Below, piece by piece: positions 27,475-36,555 of a DNA stretch of 50,643 nt. Position 1 is the first letter of the stretch. Every line of letters starts with the position of its first letter. The stretch lies in contig CANJQT010000012.1 in the NCBI GenBank assembly GCA_947476475.1, positions 1-50,643 of the forward strand. The letters run 5' to 3'. The position numbers and the translations under genes are program-made. This DNA comes from Paracoccaceae bacterium. GTDB lineage: Bacteria; Pseudomonadota; Alphaproteobacteria; Rhodobacterales; Rhodobacteraceae. A model generated the notes under the pieces. It had not been told where the DNA came from and made no database searches. It saw only the letters and a program-made list of their open reading frames with translations.

Positions 27475-28362
27475 TCAGGGGGCCGGCACCCCCTGCCGGT
27501 TCACCCGCGCCCGCCACAGGGTAAACAACCCCGCAGCCACCACCAGAACCGCCCCCGCCACCACGTTCGGTCGCAGGGTTTCGCCAAAGAAGGTCACCCC
27601 CAGAATGGCGACAAAGGCCAGTTGCAGATAGGCAAACGGCTGCACCGCCGAAGCTTCCGCCAGTTCCAGCGCCCGGATCATCATGAAATGCGCTGTGGCT
27701 GCCGTGCAGCACAATATCCCCATCCAGATCCAGTCCTGGCCGGTCATCGGCATCCAATGCCAAAGCCCCAAAGGGGTCATCACCACCGCCCCGGTAACCC
27801 CCGCCCAGAAGAAGGTAACCGATGCCGCATCCTTGCGCGCCACATAACGGGTCAACAACCCGTAAAGCGCAAACATGAAGGCCGAAGCCAGCGGGATCAG
27901 CGCGGCGGGTGAAAAAACCGCATAGCCCGGTTGCAAGATGATCAGCACCCCCAGAAACCCGATACCGATCGCCGTCCAGCGCCGCCAGCCAACCTTCTCG
28001 CCCAGGACAGGGCCAGACAGCGCCGCGACCAGCAACGGATAACAGGTGAAAACCGCATGGCTTTCGACCAGCCCCAGCTTCACGAAAGCTACCACCATCA
28101 CGCAGATTTCCGCAGCCAGCAGCAACCCGCGCAGGATCTGGATCTTGGGAAAATGCGTATGAACCGCCGCCCTGATCCCGCCCGGTTGACGCGCGGCCAG
28201 CGCCACGACGAAGGCCGCAAAGAACCAGAACCTGACCATCACGATCATATAGACACTGTACTGCCCGCCAAGATGGCGCGAAATGCCGTCCTGCAGCGCA
28301 AAGACCAGGCTCGTCAGCGTCATTAGAATGATGCCAAGCCGCAGGTTCTGTTCCGTCTTCAT
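27475..28362 (-). CDS. EamA/DMT family transporter
   Basis: 295 residues with 10 membrane helices as two EamA repeats (LGIILMTLTSLVFALQDGISR at the start of the first; ALIPLASAFMFALYGLLTRYV at the start of the second) and a basic tail RARVNRQGVPAP. Family members export metabolites or amino-acid-like compounds; the substrate is unknown. The start at 28362 overlaps the mnmD stop by ATGA, so it is coupled to tRNA modification without an obvious functional link. The longer upstream frame is the shadow of mnmD. Confidence 0.88.
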   Translation of the reverse strand: MKTEQNLRLGIILMTLTSLVFALQDGISRHLGGQYSVYMIVMVRFWFFAAFVVALAARQPGGIRAAVHTHFPKIQILRGLLLAAEICVMVVAFVKLGLVESHAVFTCYPLLVAALSGPVLGEKVGWRRWTAIGIGFLGVLIILQPGYAVFSPAALIPLASAFMFALYGLLTRYVARKDAASVTFFWAGVTGAVVMTPLGLWHWMPMTGQDWIWMGILCCTAATAHFMMIRALELAEASAVQPFAYLQLAFVAILGVTFFGETLRPNVVAGAVLVVAAGLFTLWRARVNRQGVPAP

Positions 28363-29066
28363 CCGGCCCCGATTCCATGCTCCGGCCCCACAGCCAGAAT
28401 ACCCCGGCTCATATGGCGCTTGCGCCCGAAGCCTGTTCGCCGCTCTACCTGAAAGCCCGCCGCCTGCAAGCCCCGCCGCACGAAGCCTGCGGCCGTATAG
28501 GTGGCGAACGTGCCGCCCGGTGCCGTATGTCGGGCCACCGCCGCCATCAGATCCTCGCCCCACAGTTCGGGGTTCTTAGCAGGCGAAAACCCGTCCAGAT
28601 ACCAGGCGTCAGCCTGCCCGTCCCACCCCGGCAGGCCGTCCCGCGCATCGCCCGCAATCACCTCGACCCGTGCCGGGCCAAGATCAAACTGCCGCCGCCC
28701 TGCGCCCCACGCCTCCAGCATCGCGCCCGCAACCGCCAAAGCTTCGGGAAATGCTGCCAGCGCACGCGCCATATCGGTGGCCGGCATCGGATAGGCCTCG
28801 AACGAGGTATAGTTAAACCGCCCCGCGCACCCCGCCTCCTGCCAGCACATCACCGTGGCCAGCAGGTTCAACCCGGTCCCAAACCCCAGTTCCGCCACCC
28901 GGAACCCGTCGCAAAACCGCCCCGGCAGGCCATTGCCGTTCAGAAACACATGCCGGGTTTCCGCCAACCCGTCCTGAAGCGAGAAATAGGGATCGTCGAA
29001 CAGGCCCGAAACCGGAACCCCCTCGGCGTTCCAGCCCACCTGCTCTGCCCTGTCCTGATCCGCCAT
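28359..29066 (-). CDS. mnmD: tRNA (mnm5s2U34) methyltransferase MnmD
   Basis: 235 residues, corresponding to the methyltransferase half of E. coli MnmC. The SAM-binding motif ELGFGTGLNLLA and the signature WYLDGFSPAKNPELW are clear. It performs the last methylation of the wobble uridine to mnm5(s2)U. The ATG at 29066 has AAGG seven bases upstream, better than the GTG at 29072. The matching oxidoreductase half is encoded separately on the opposite strand, divergently. Confidence 0.92.
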   Translation of the reverse strand: MADQDRAEQVGWNAEGVPVSGLFDDPYFSLQDGLAETRHVFLNGNGLPGRFCDGFRVAELGFGTGLNLLATVMCWQEAGCAGRFNYTSFEAYPMPATDMARALAAFPEALAVAGAMLEAWGAGRRQFDLGPARVEVIAGDARDGLPGWDGQADAWYLDGFSPAKNPELWGEDLMAAVARHTAPGGTFATYTAAGFVRRGLQAAGFQVERRTGFGRKRHMSRGILAVGPEHGIGAG

Positions 29067-29197
29067 GCGCACACCTTCCGGCCCGGACCATGGCCGAGGA
29101 TCGGCCCATTGGCAATCGCCCCCGCTCGGCAGGGGGCTGGCCTTGCGCGGATGGCTCGCTTATCGCTGAACCCAGCGCAGACGAAAGGCGGGGCGGT

Positions 29198-30289
29198 ATG
29201 GCGGCGGCAGAAGTGACGGTTATGGGCGGTGGCATCTTCGGCCTGTCGATCGCTTTCGCCTGTGCCTGCCGGGGCGCGCGGGTGCACCTGATCGAACGCC
29301 ACCGGGTCGGGGCCGGCTCCTCGGGCGGAGTGGTGGGCGCACTGGCCCCGCATACGCCCGAAAACTGGAACGCCAAGAAACAGTTCCAACTGGACAGCCT
29401 GCTGATGGCCGAAGGTTTCTGGGCCGATGTGGCGCGTCTGTCTGGCATCGACCCCGGCTATGCCCGCCTTGGCCGCCTGCAACCCCTGCCCGACGAACGC
29501 GCCATCGCGCAGGCGCGGCGCCGGGCCGAGGAGGCGGGAACGCTTTGGCAGGGGCAAGCGTTCTGGCGGGTGGAAGCTGGCACGGACGATTGGCGCGGCA
29601 CCAGCCCGACCGGCCTTTGGGTCTTCGACAGCCTTTCGGCCCGCCTGCATCCGCGCCGTGCCGCCACTGCCCTTGTGGCGGCGATCCGCGCGTTGGGCGG
29701 CACGGTGACCGAGCAAGGCCAGCCCCGCGAAACCGGCCACCCGCCGGACCTCGCCACAAATGACTTTCCCGATGCGACCCCGACAGGCCCGGTGATCTGG
29801 GCCACGGGTCATGCGGGGCTGCTGGCCCTGTCCTCCGATCTGGGCCAAGCGCTGGGGGGCGGGGTCAAGGGGCAGGCCGCCCTTCTGGCCTGTGCCGCAG
29901 CCAGCCAGCCACAGCTTTTCGTTGACGGGCTGCATATCGTGCCCCATTTTGACGGAACCGTCGCCATCGGCTCCACCTCGGAACGGGAATGGGTCGATCC
30001 CTCCGGCACCGACGACCAGCTTGATACGCTGATCGCCCGCGCCCGCGCCGCCTGCCCGCTGCTAGCCAGCGCCCCGGTTACAGACCGTTGGGCCGGCATC
30101 CGCCCCCGCGCGGCAAGCCGTGCGCCAATCCTTGGGCGGTGGCCGGGGCGGCAAGGCCATTTCATCGCCAACGGCGGTTTCAAGATCGGCTTTGGCATGG
30201 CACCGAAAGTGGCCGACGTGATGGCCGATCTTGTGATCAACGGGCACGCCGACATTCCCGATGGCTTCGGGCTGAAAGAACCCCTGTAG
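29198..30289 (+). CDS. mnmC: FAD-dependent oxidoreductase, probable stand-alone MnmC(o)
   Basis: 363 residues of the DAO family: FAD-binding TVMGGGIFGLSIAFACACRGARV, then GAGSSGGVVGALAPHTPENW, and the C-terminal RWAGIRPRAASRAPILGRWPG with GFKIGFGMAPKVAD. Because it faces mnmD across 131 bases and has the layout of the oxidase half of fused MnmC, it most likely removes the carboxymethyl group from cmnm5U34 to give nm5U34. The assignment depends on context. A generic glycine/D-amino-acid oxidase is the alternative. The ATG at 29198 follows a GGCGGGGCGG stretch; the longer upstream frame covers the mnmD promoter. Confidence 0.72.
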   Translation: MAAAEVTVMGGGIFGLSIAFACACRGARVHLIERHRVGAGSSGGVVGALAPHTPENWNAKKQFQLDSLLMAEGFWADVARLSGIDPGYARLGRLQPLPDERAIAQARRRAEEAGTLWQGQAFWRVEAGTDDWRGTSPTGLWVFDSLSARLHPRRAATALVAAIRALGGTVTEQGQPRETGHPPDLATNDFPDATPTGPVIWATGHAGLLALSSDLGQALGGGVKGQAALLACAAASQPQLFVDGLHIVPHFDGTVAIGSTSEREWVDPSGTDDQLDTLIARARAACPLLASAPVTDRWAGIRPRAASRAPILGRWPGRQGHFIANGGFKIGFGMAPKVADVMADLVINGHADIPDGFGLKEPL

Positions 30290-30423
30290 GCAAGACCCTT
30301 GCACTTTGACCGGATATTTCGCCCTCAGCCAGCCGTTGCGCCCAGAACGGCCGCAACCCGCTCAAAGGTTAAAATCCGGTTAAAATGAAAATCCAACCAT
30401 CTGTTTTCATGTGATTTTCGTGT

Positions 30424-30444
30424 TTGTCCGAACTCGGACATTTT
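30424..30444 (+). terminator. Possible terminator between mnmC and fnrL
   Basis: TGTCCG-aact-CGGACA followed by TTTT, a 6-bp stem with a four-base loop. It points along the mnmC strand, about 135 bases after its stop, and just before the fnrL stop on the other strand. The rest of the gap (30290-30423) is A/T-richer than its surroundings, with a repeated GGTTAAAAT and a TGAAAATC/GATTTTC inverted repeat, and no gene. Confidence 0.5.
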
Positions 30445-30448
30445 CCGG

Positions 30449-31195
30449 TCACACCAGAAAACCGCCGTCCGCGTCATCGCCGGCTTCTTCCGCCAACCGG
30501 TCAAAGTCCGGAATGACCACCCGGCGCCGGCCTTCCAGTTCGACCACCCCGTCGCGCTTAAGCGCAGACATCTGCCGACTGACGGTTTCAAGCGTCAGCC
30601 CAAGATAATCCGCCATCGACTCGCGCGTCAGCGGCAGATCGAAGGCCATCCTGCCCCGCGCCTTGTGCAGGTTCAACGAGGCCTCCCGCCGCGCAATGAT
30701 CGCAAGCAGACTAGAGATCTTCTCGCGCGCGGTCTTGCGCCCCAAAAGCAGCATCCATTCGCGCGCGGCATCCAGCTCGTCCAGCGTCATTTCCAAAAGC
30801 CGCTGGCTGACGTTGGGGGTTGACCCCATCAGCGCCTCGAACGGCTTCTTGCGAAAGCAGCACATCATCAGATCGGTCGCGGCGATGACATTGTAGGCCG
30901 CAGTGTCGCGCCCCGGCCGACCAACGAAATCCGAAGGCAGCAACAGACCCACCATCTGCGTGCGGCCATCCTCCATCGTCTGGGTCAGGGTGGCCACCCC
31001 GGTCACGACCGAAGCGACAAAATCCATCCGGTCGCCTGCCCAGACCACGGTCTGCCCGGACTCGAATGTGCGATAGTATTTGATCTCATCCATCCGTGCC
31101 AGTTCGTCCGGCTCACAACGCGCACAGACAGCCCGGTGCCTGATCTGGCACGAACCGCAGTCGCGGTTGATCTTGGGAGCGTCGTGATATGCCAT
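30449..31195 (-). CDS. fnrL: Oxygen-sensing Crp/Fnr regulator FnrL
   Basis: 248 residues. The N-terminus has Cys13, Cys16, Cys24 and Cys27 (DCGSC and AVCARC), and an internal pair MMCCFRKK supplies a further possible ligand for an oxygen-labile 4Fe-4S cluster. Next come a cNMP-binding-like beta barrel, a long dimerisation helix and an HTH (ESMADYLGLTLETVSRQMSAL) with the Glu/Ser/Arg pattern that reads TTGAT-N4-ATCAA sites. It controls anaerobic and heme genes in Rhodobacter relatives. The ATG at 31195 is preferred over a TTG at 31216. A near-consensus FNR site lies eight bases upstream, so self-control is likely. Confidence 0.95.
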   Translation of the reverse strand: MAYHDAPKINRDCGSCQIRHRAVCARCEPDELARMDEIKYYRTFESGQTVVWAGDRMDFVASVVTGVATLTQTMEDGRTQMVGLLLPSDFVGRPGRDTAAYNVIAATDLMMCCFRKKPFEALMGSTPNVSQRLLEMTLDELDAAREWMLLLGRKTAREKISSLLAIIARREASLNLHKARGRMAFDLPLTRESMADYLGLTLETVSRQMSALKRDGVVELEGRRRVVIPDFDRLAEEAGDDADGGFLV

Positions 31196-31202
31196 GAGTT
31201 TG

Positions 31203-31216
31203 TTGATCTGTGTCAA
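31203..31216. promoter_or_regulatory. FNR/FnrL box between fnrL and hemN
   Basis: TTGAT-CTGT-GTCAA, one mismatch from the FNR consensus TTGAT-N4-ATCAA. Its centre is about 41 bases upstream of the hemN ATG and about 14 bases upstream of the fnrL ATG. For hemN, a TCTAT-type -10 near 31235-31240 would put the box close to -40, a class II activator position. For fnrL, the box would cover the start of the transcript, which suggests repression. Confidence 0.8.
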
Positions 31217-31250
31217 GGTGGGCCAAAGGCTGTTGTCTATCAGTAGGCTG

Positions 31251-32606
31251 ATGGAAACGGAATCACAACTGGCACAGTTCGGTCTTTTTGACGCGCGCGT
31301 GCCCCGCTACACCAGTTACCCGACGGCCCCGCATTTTTCGCCCGCCGTCGGCGCTGATGATATGGCGCGCTGGATTGGCGCAATAAAGCCGGGGTCGCAG
31401 ATCTCGCTATACCTGCATGTGCCTTTCTGCCGCCGCCTTTGCTGGTTCTGCGCCTGCCGCACACAAGGCACGATGACCGACAGCCCGGTGCGCGCCTATG
31501 CCGAAACGCTGCGTGCTGAAATCGCGCTGCTCAAGGCGCATCTTCCCGCCGACGTCACCCTGTCGCGCCTGCATTGGGGCGGGGGTACGCCCACGCTTTT
31601 GCCTCCTGACATGATCGACATGCTGGCAGCCACCATCTTCGATGCCGTGCCACTTGGCCCCGGCGCTGAGTTTTCGGTCGAGATTGACCCGAACGAGGTG
31701 GACGCACCACGGCTCGACGCCCTGGCAAGGGCGGGCATGAACCGTGCCTCGATCGGGGTGCAGGATTTCGACCCCGAGATTCAACAGGTCATCGGGCGCG
31801 AACAAAGCTATGATGTGACCCGCCGTGCTGTTGATCTGATCCGCGCGCGGGGCGTGCGGTCGCTGAATGCCGATATCCTTTATGGCCTGCCGCACCAGAC
31901 GCCGGACCGTATCCGCGCCTCGGTCGAACAGCTTTTGTCGCTCTCTCCTGATCGGGTCGCGCTTTACGGCTATGCCCATGTGCCATGGATGGCACGGCGC
32001 CAGCAGATGATCCCTTCCGACGCGCTGCCCACCCCCATCGAACGGCTCGCCCTGTTCGAAGCCGCTCGCGCCCTGTTCCTGCGCGACGGTTATGCGGAAA
32101 TCGGCATCGACCATTTTGCGCGTGGTGAAGACGGCCTGGGGGCCGCCGCGCACGAAGGCCGGCTGCGGCGGAACTTCCAGGGCTATACTGATGATCAGGC
32201 TCCGGTTCTGGTCGGCATTGGCGCTTCGGCCATTTCGCGCTTTCCGCAGGGCTATGCCCAGAATGCGCCGGGCACCGCCGATCATGTCAAGGCGATCCGC
32301 GCCGGGCGGTTTTCCATATCGCGCGGCCATGTCTTCAGCGACGAGGACCGCCTTCGCGCCCGCATGATCGAAGCCCTGATGTGCGACTTCGCGATTGAAA
32401 GCGCCGAACTGCGGCAGGCCTTCGATGCGCCGCAGGCAGAGATAGAGCGCCTTTACCAAACCGCCGCAGCACCCTTTGGCGACATGGTCAGCGTGAGTCC
32501 CGCCCGTTTTGCCATCAAGGAACGCGCCCGCCCCCTAACGCGCATGATTGCACGGGCGTTCGACGCCTATGATCTGTCAAAGGCCGGGCACAGTTCTGCG
32601 GTCTGA
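31251..32606 (+). CDS. hemN: Oxygen-independent coproporphyrinogen III dehydrogenase
   Basis: 451 residues. A radical SAM enzyme with the cluster motif VPFCRRLCWFCAC (CxxxCxxC), followed by HWGGGTPTLL and EIDPNEVDAPRL, and the HemN C-terminal domain with the Cys-containing MCDFAIES. It decarboxylates coproporphyrinogen III to protoporphyrinogen IX without oxygen, so it is needed for heme and bacteriochlorophyll under anoxia. Adjacent FnrL and the FNR box explain its control. The ATG at 31251 follows AGG; the longer frame upstream crosses the FNR box. Its 3' end overlaps the convergent glycosyltransferase gene by 30 bp. Confidence 0.95.
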   Translation: METESQLAQFGLFDARVPRYTSYPTAPHFSPAVGADDMARWIGAIKPGSQISLYLHVPFCRRLCWFCACRTQGTMTDSPVRAYAETLRAEIALLKAHLPADVTLSRLHWGGGTPTLLPPDMIDMLAATIFDAVPLGPGAEFSVEIDPNEVDAPRLDALARAGMNRASIGVQDFDPEIQQVIGREQSYDVTRRAVDLIRARGVRSLNADILYGLPHQTPDRIRASVEQLLSLSPDRVALYGYAHVPWMARRQQMIPSDALPTPIERLALFEAARALFLRDGYAEIGIDHFARGEDGLGAAAHEGRLRRNFQGYTDDQAPVLVGIGASAISRFPQGYAQNAPGTADHVKAIRAGRFSISRGHVFSDEDRLRARMIEALMCDFAIESAELRQAFDAPQAEIERLYQTAAAPFGDMVSVSPARFAIKERARPLTRMIARAFDAYDLSKAGHSSAV

Positions 32607-33836
32607 CCGCCCCGTCGGCTGGCCGGCCTGTTCAGCGAATTGAACCAGGCGCGGCAGGCAATGGCCGAAAAGATCGTATTTTTCCAGAACCGTCGCGCGC
32701 GCGGCGGCCCGTAATGCACCATCAGCCTCTGGTTTGGCCAGCGCCTTGATGATCGCTTCGGACCAGCCCTTCACATCGAAGAAGTCCACGAGCCGGCCAT
32801 TGACGCCGTCACGGATCACTTCCTGCACCGGCGCTGTGGCCGATCCGATGACCAGCGCACCCGCGCTCATCGCCTCGATCATCGACCAGGACAGGACGAA
32901 CGGATAAGTCAAATAGGCATGAACTCGGGTGATCTGCATTAACGACAGAAAATGCGATCGGGGGATCCTGCCCAGAAAGTGAACCCGCGACAGATCAAGC
33001 CGGTCCGTGACCTCATCCAGAAAGGCCTGCTTCCAGGTGCCGTTGGCAGGCGGGCTGCCATAGCTTTGGCCATCGCCGCCAACAATGACAACCTGTGCGT
33101 CAGGACGCGCGGACAATACATCCGGCAAGGCGCGCATGAAGGTGTGGTAGCCGCGGTAAGGTTCAAGGTTTCGGTTGACGAAGCTCAGCACTTCGTCGCC
33201 CGCCCGCAAAACCAGATCCGTGCCGGGGATTGCGAGGCGTGCAGCAGGGTCTGGGCGCACTTCATCGACATTCACACCGTCATGAATGACGGTGATCTTG
33301 TGGCGCAGGTCCGGCGGGAAACTTGCCGCCTGCCAGTCCGTCGGCGACAAGGCGGCATCAGCATAGATCATTGATTGCAGGATATGCGCTGCGCGAGACG
33401 TCGTGACGATACGGCCTTTCAGATCGGGTTTGTGAAATTCGGGGTCAAAGCCCGCATCAAGCCCGCGCGACCGATAGACCAGTTCGGCATAATTCAGGAT
33501 CCGCGCATCTGGCCAGACTTCACGCAAGAACAGCATCTCGCCCCAGCCGTTGTGGCCAAAAACCACGTCCGGAAAAAAGCCGGTGCGGTCACGCAACTGC
33601 GCGCAGGCGCCGGCAACCATCTCGCCGCAGGCAGCCATGTCGACGAAGGTTGATCCAAGACCCTTCAGCCGGTCCTTCACCGGGCTGCGGTACCAGAAGT
33701 TGCGTACGCCGGGCAGCGCATCGCGCTTGTTGGCCACATCGCCCATCGACAGAACCTGATGCCCCCGCGCAGCCAGTGCCGGCGCCAGATGGATGAACTG
33801 GCCGGGGAAATTCTGGTGAACAAACAGTATCTTCAT
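32577..33836 (-). CDS. Glycosyltransferase, GT4 family
   Basis: 419 residues, GT-B fold. The N-terminal Rossmann domain begins MKILFVHQNFPGQFIHLAPAL. The C-terminal domain has FVNRNLEPYRGYHTFMRALP, VVIVGGDGQSYG, and the nucleotide-sugar site YPFVLSWSMIEAMSAGALVIGS with the usual family-4 Glu. Acceptor and sugar are unknown. The start overlaps the yejF stop (ATGA), so it is the fifth gene of the yejABEF operon. It may act on a cell-surface polymer. The end overlaps hemN. Confidence 0.88.
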   Translation of the reverse strand: MKILFVHQNFPGQFIHLAPALAARGHQVLSMGDVANKRDALPGVRNFWYRSPVKDRLKGLGSTFVDMAACGEMVAGACAQLRDRTGFFPDVVFGHNGWGEMLFLREVWPDARILNYAELVYRSRGLDAGFDPEFHKPDLKGRIVTTSRAAHILQSMIYADAALSPTDWQAASFPPDLRHKITVIHDGVNVDEVRPDPAARLAIPGTDLVLRAGDEVLSFVNRNLEPYRGYHTFMRALPDVLSARPDAQVVIVGGDGQSYGSPPANGTWKQAFLDEVTDRLDLSRVHFLGRIPRSHFLSLMQITRVHAYLTYPFVLSWSMIEAMSAGALVIGSATAPVQEVIRDGVNGRLVDFFDVKGWSEAIIKALAKPEADGALRAAARATVLEKYDLFGHCLPRLVQFAEQAGQPTGRSDRRTVPGL

Positions 33837-35455
33837 TTCGGCGCCGCAGGCGCCCCGTTGACCGGCGCCGCTTGGGCGAAAGCTGCGGCCATGAGCGCCT
33901 TGGTATAGTCCTCACGCGGGGCGGCAAAAACCTGTGCACTTGGCCCGGCCTCGATGATATCGCCCTGCCGCAGCACCACAACCCGGTGCGAGAGGGCACG
34001 CACCACCCGTAGGTCATGGCTGATGAAAAGATACGCCAGCCCGTGACGCTTTTGCAGATCACGCAGAAGATCGACGATCTGCACCTGCACCGTCATGTCC
34101 AACGCGCTGGTCGGCTCGTCCAGCACCACGACCTTCGGCCGCAGGATCATCGCCCGCGCAATGGCGATCCGCTGACGCTGCCCGCCGGAAAACTCGTGTG
34201 GATAGCGCCCCATCGTTTCGGGGTCCAGGCCGACCTCCACCATGATCTCGGCCACCATGTCCCGGCTTGGCCGGCCGGGGTCGATGGCATGGACGGTCAG
34301 CCCTTCGCCGATGATCTGTTCGGCAGTCATGCGCGGCGACAGGCTTCCGAACGGATCCTGAAAGACAATCTGCATATCGCGGCGCAGTCGCCGCAGGTCG
34401 CGCGCGGCCCAGCCCTTGATGTCCTGCCCCATGAAGATGACCGGGCCCTCAGACGCGATCAGCCGCATGATCGCCAGCGCCAGCGTCGTCTTGCCCGAAC
34501 CGCTTTCGCCCACGATCCCCAGCGTCTCACCCGCGCGGACGGAAACCGAAGCCGCATTGACCGCCTTCACATGACCCACGGTCTTTTTCAGGAACCCCTT
34601 CTGGATCGGGAACCAGACCCGCAGCCCTTCAGTGCGCACCAGTTCGGGCGCGTCGGAAGCAACCGGATCAGGCTGGCCTTTTGGTTCTGCTGCCAAGAGC
34701 TTTTGCGTATAGGGATGCTGCGGGTTGGCGAAAATGTCGCCCACCGCCCCCTGTTCCACGATCTCGCCGCCCTGCATCACGCAGACCCGGTCAGCGATGC
34801 GGCGCACGATGCCAAGATCGTGACTTATGAACAGCATCGACAGGCCTTCACGGCGCTTCAGGTCAGCAAGAAGTGCCAGTATCTGCGCCTGTATCGTGAC
34901 GTCCAGCGCCGTCGTCGGTTCATCCGCGATCAGCAGTTCCGGGCCATTGGCAAGCGCCATGGCAATCATGACCCGCTGACGCTGCCCGCCGGACAACTGA
35001 TGTGGGTAGGCGCCAAGGCGGCTTTCGGGGTCACGGATGCCGACCTTTTCCAAAAGCGCAGTGATGTGCGGTCGCGCTGCCGCACCTGCGAGCCCCTGAT
35101 GAAGCGTCAGGCTTTCCGCCAATTGCCGTTCGATCGTGTGGAGAGGGTTCAGCGAAGTCATAGGTTCTTGAAAGATGAAGCTGATGTCGTTGCCGCGAAC
35201 CTTGCGCAGGCTGGGTTCGGTCGCGCCCACCAGTTCGCGCCCGCCATAAACAACCGATCCCGTCACGTCCGACGTGCGCCCCAGCAGGCCAACAGTCGCC
35301 AAAGCCGTCACCGACTTGCCAGACCCGCTTTCCCCGACAATGGCCACAGTTTCGCCTTTGCCAACGCGAAAGCTTACGCCCTTCACCGCCGGGATCACTC
35401 GCCCATCTTGCCGGAAGCTGATGTGCAGGTTCTCGACCTTCAGAACATCATTCAT
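33833..35455 (-). CDS. yejF: Peptide ABC transporter, fused double ATPase YejF
   Basis: 540 residues with two complete ABC ATPase domains. Domain 1 has Walker A GESGSGKS, signature LSGGQRQR and Walker B LLIADEPTT; domain 2 has GESGSGKTT, FSGGQRQR and VVLDEPTS. It powers the YejABE importer for short peptides and microcin-C-like compounds. Coupled by ATGA overlaps to yejE upstream and to the glycosyltransferase downstream. Confidence 0.95.
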   Translation of the reverse strand: MNDVLKVENLHISFRQDGRVIPAVKGVSFRVGKGETVAIVGESGSGKSVTALATVGLLGRTSDVTGSVVYGGRELVGATEPSLRKVRGNDISFIFQEPMTSLNPLHTIERQLAESLTLHQGLAGAAARPHITALLEKVGIRDPESRLGAYPHQLSGGQRQRVMIAMALANGPELLIADEPTTALDVTIQAQILALLADLKRREGLSMLFISHDLGIVRRIADRVCVMQGGEIVEQGAVGDIFANPQHPYTQKLLAAEPKGQPDPVASDAPELVRTEGLRVWFPIQKGFLKKTVGHVKAVNAASVSVRAGETLGIVGESGSGKTTLALAIMRLIASEGPVIFMGQDIKGWAARDLRRLRRDMQIVFQDPFGSLSPRMTAEQIIGEGLTVHAIDPGRPSRDMVAEIMVEVGLDPETMGRYPHEFSGGQRQRIAIARAMILRPKVVVLDEPTSALDMTVQVQIVDLLRDLQKRHGLAYLFISHDLRVVRALSHRVVVLRQGDIIEAGPSAQVFAAPREDYTKALMAAAFAQAAPVNGAPAAPK

Positions 35456-36555
35456 GCGAAGGTCTTTCTGGGGTCAAACGCGTCGCGCACGCCTTCAAAG
35501 ATGAAGACCAAAAGTGCCAACATGATCGCAAAGGTGAAGAAGGCCGAAAAGGCAAGCCACGGGGCCTGAAGGTTTTGTTTGGCCTGTTGGGTCAGTTCGC
35601 CCAGCGATGGCAGATTGGACGGCAGGCCGAAACCCAGCAGGTCAAGCGCCGCAAGGCTGCCAATGGCGCCCGTGACGATGAAGGGTAGGAAGGTCAGCGT
35701 GGCCACCATCGCGTTCGGAAGGATGTGGCGGAACATGATCACCCGGTCGCGCACCCCCAATGCGCGGGCGGCGCGCACATATTCGAAGTTCCGCGCCCGC
35801 AAAAACTCGGCCCGCACCACGGGCACAAGCCCCGGCCAGCCGAACAGGATCGAAATGCCGACCAGAAGCCAGAAGGTGCGCCCAAGGATCGCAAACAGGA
35901 TGATGATCACATAAAGGGTGGGTGTGCCGCCCCAGATTTCGATGATCCGCTGAAAGACAAGATCGGTGCGCCCGCCGAAATAGCCCTGCACCGCGCCCGC
36001 CGCGACCCCCAACAGGCTGGTCCCCGCAGACACCAGAAGCGCGTAAATGATCGACAGGCGGAAACCGTAGATGATGCGCGCCAATACATCCCGCGAGGTG
36101 TCATCGGTGCCCAGCCAATGGTCGCGGTCAGGCGCGGACGGTGCCGCGCCCACATTGTTGATCGTGCGGTAGCTATAGGGGATCGGCGGCCACAGCATCC
36201 AGCCCTTTGCCACTGTTTGCCCCTGATAATCGCCATCGGCGGCATCGGTGACGACGGCTGCCGGGTCGTCCCAGCAATCCGCGATGCCACCGGTGGCCAC
36301 CAGACACTGCAGGCCTTCATCGGTGTAGTCTGCCTCGGTCTTGAAATCGCCGCCGAAGGTGGTCTCGGGATAGAAGCGGTAGATCGGCATGAACATCTCG
36401 CCGCGATAGCTGATCAGGATCGGCTTGTCGTTCGCCAGCACCTCGGCAAACAGCGACAGACCAAAGGCCGTCAGAAAAATCCACAGCGACCAGAAGGACC
36501 TGCGGTTGGCTTTGAAGTTGCGCCAGCGGCGCTGGTTGAGGGGGGAAAGCGCCAT
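35452..36555 (-). CDS. yejE: Peptide ABC transporter permease YejE
   Basis: 367 residues, DppC-type permease. After the first helix (FWSLWIFLTAFGLSLFAEVL) comes a large periplasmic insert of about 120 residues containing GGDFKTEADYTDEGL and the family piece HWLGTDDTSRDVLARIIYGFRLS, then five helices with the EAA-like loop ARALGVRDRVIMFRHILPNA. It forms the channel with YejB. TAATG overlap with yejB and ATGA overlap with yejF. Confidence 0.94.
   Translation of the reverse strand: MALSPLNQRRWRNFKANRRSFWSLWIFLTAFGLSLFAEVLANDKPILISYRGEMFMPIYRFYPETTFGGDFKTEADYTDEGLQCLVATGGIADCWDDPAAVVTDAADGDYQGQTVAKGWMLWPPIPYSYRTINNVGAAPSAPDRDHWLGTDDTSRDVLARIIYGFRLSIIYALLVSAGTSLLGVAAGAVQGYFGGRTDLVFQRIIEIWGGTPTLYVIIILFAILGRTFWLLVGISILFGWPGLVPVVRAEFLRARNFEYVRAARALGVRDRVIMFRHILPNAMVATLTFLPFIVTGAIGSLAALDLLGFGLPSNLPSLGELTQQAKQNLQAPWLAFSAFFTFAIMLALLVFIFEGVRDAFDPRKTFA

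Noticed and set aside
34016-35569. 517-codon frame on the plus strand
   Set aside because: Antisense to yejF, with a His/Arg-rich composition typical of shadows.
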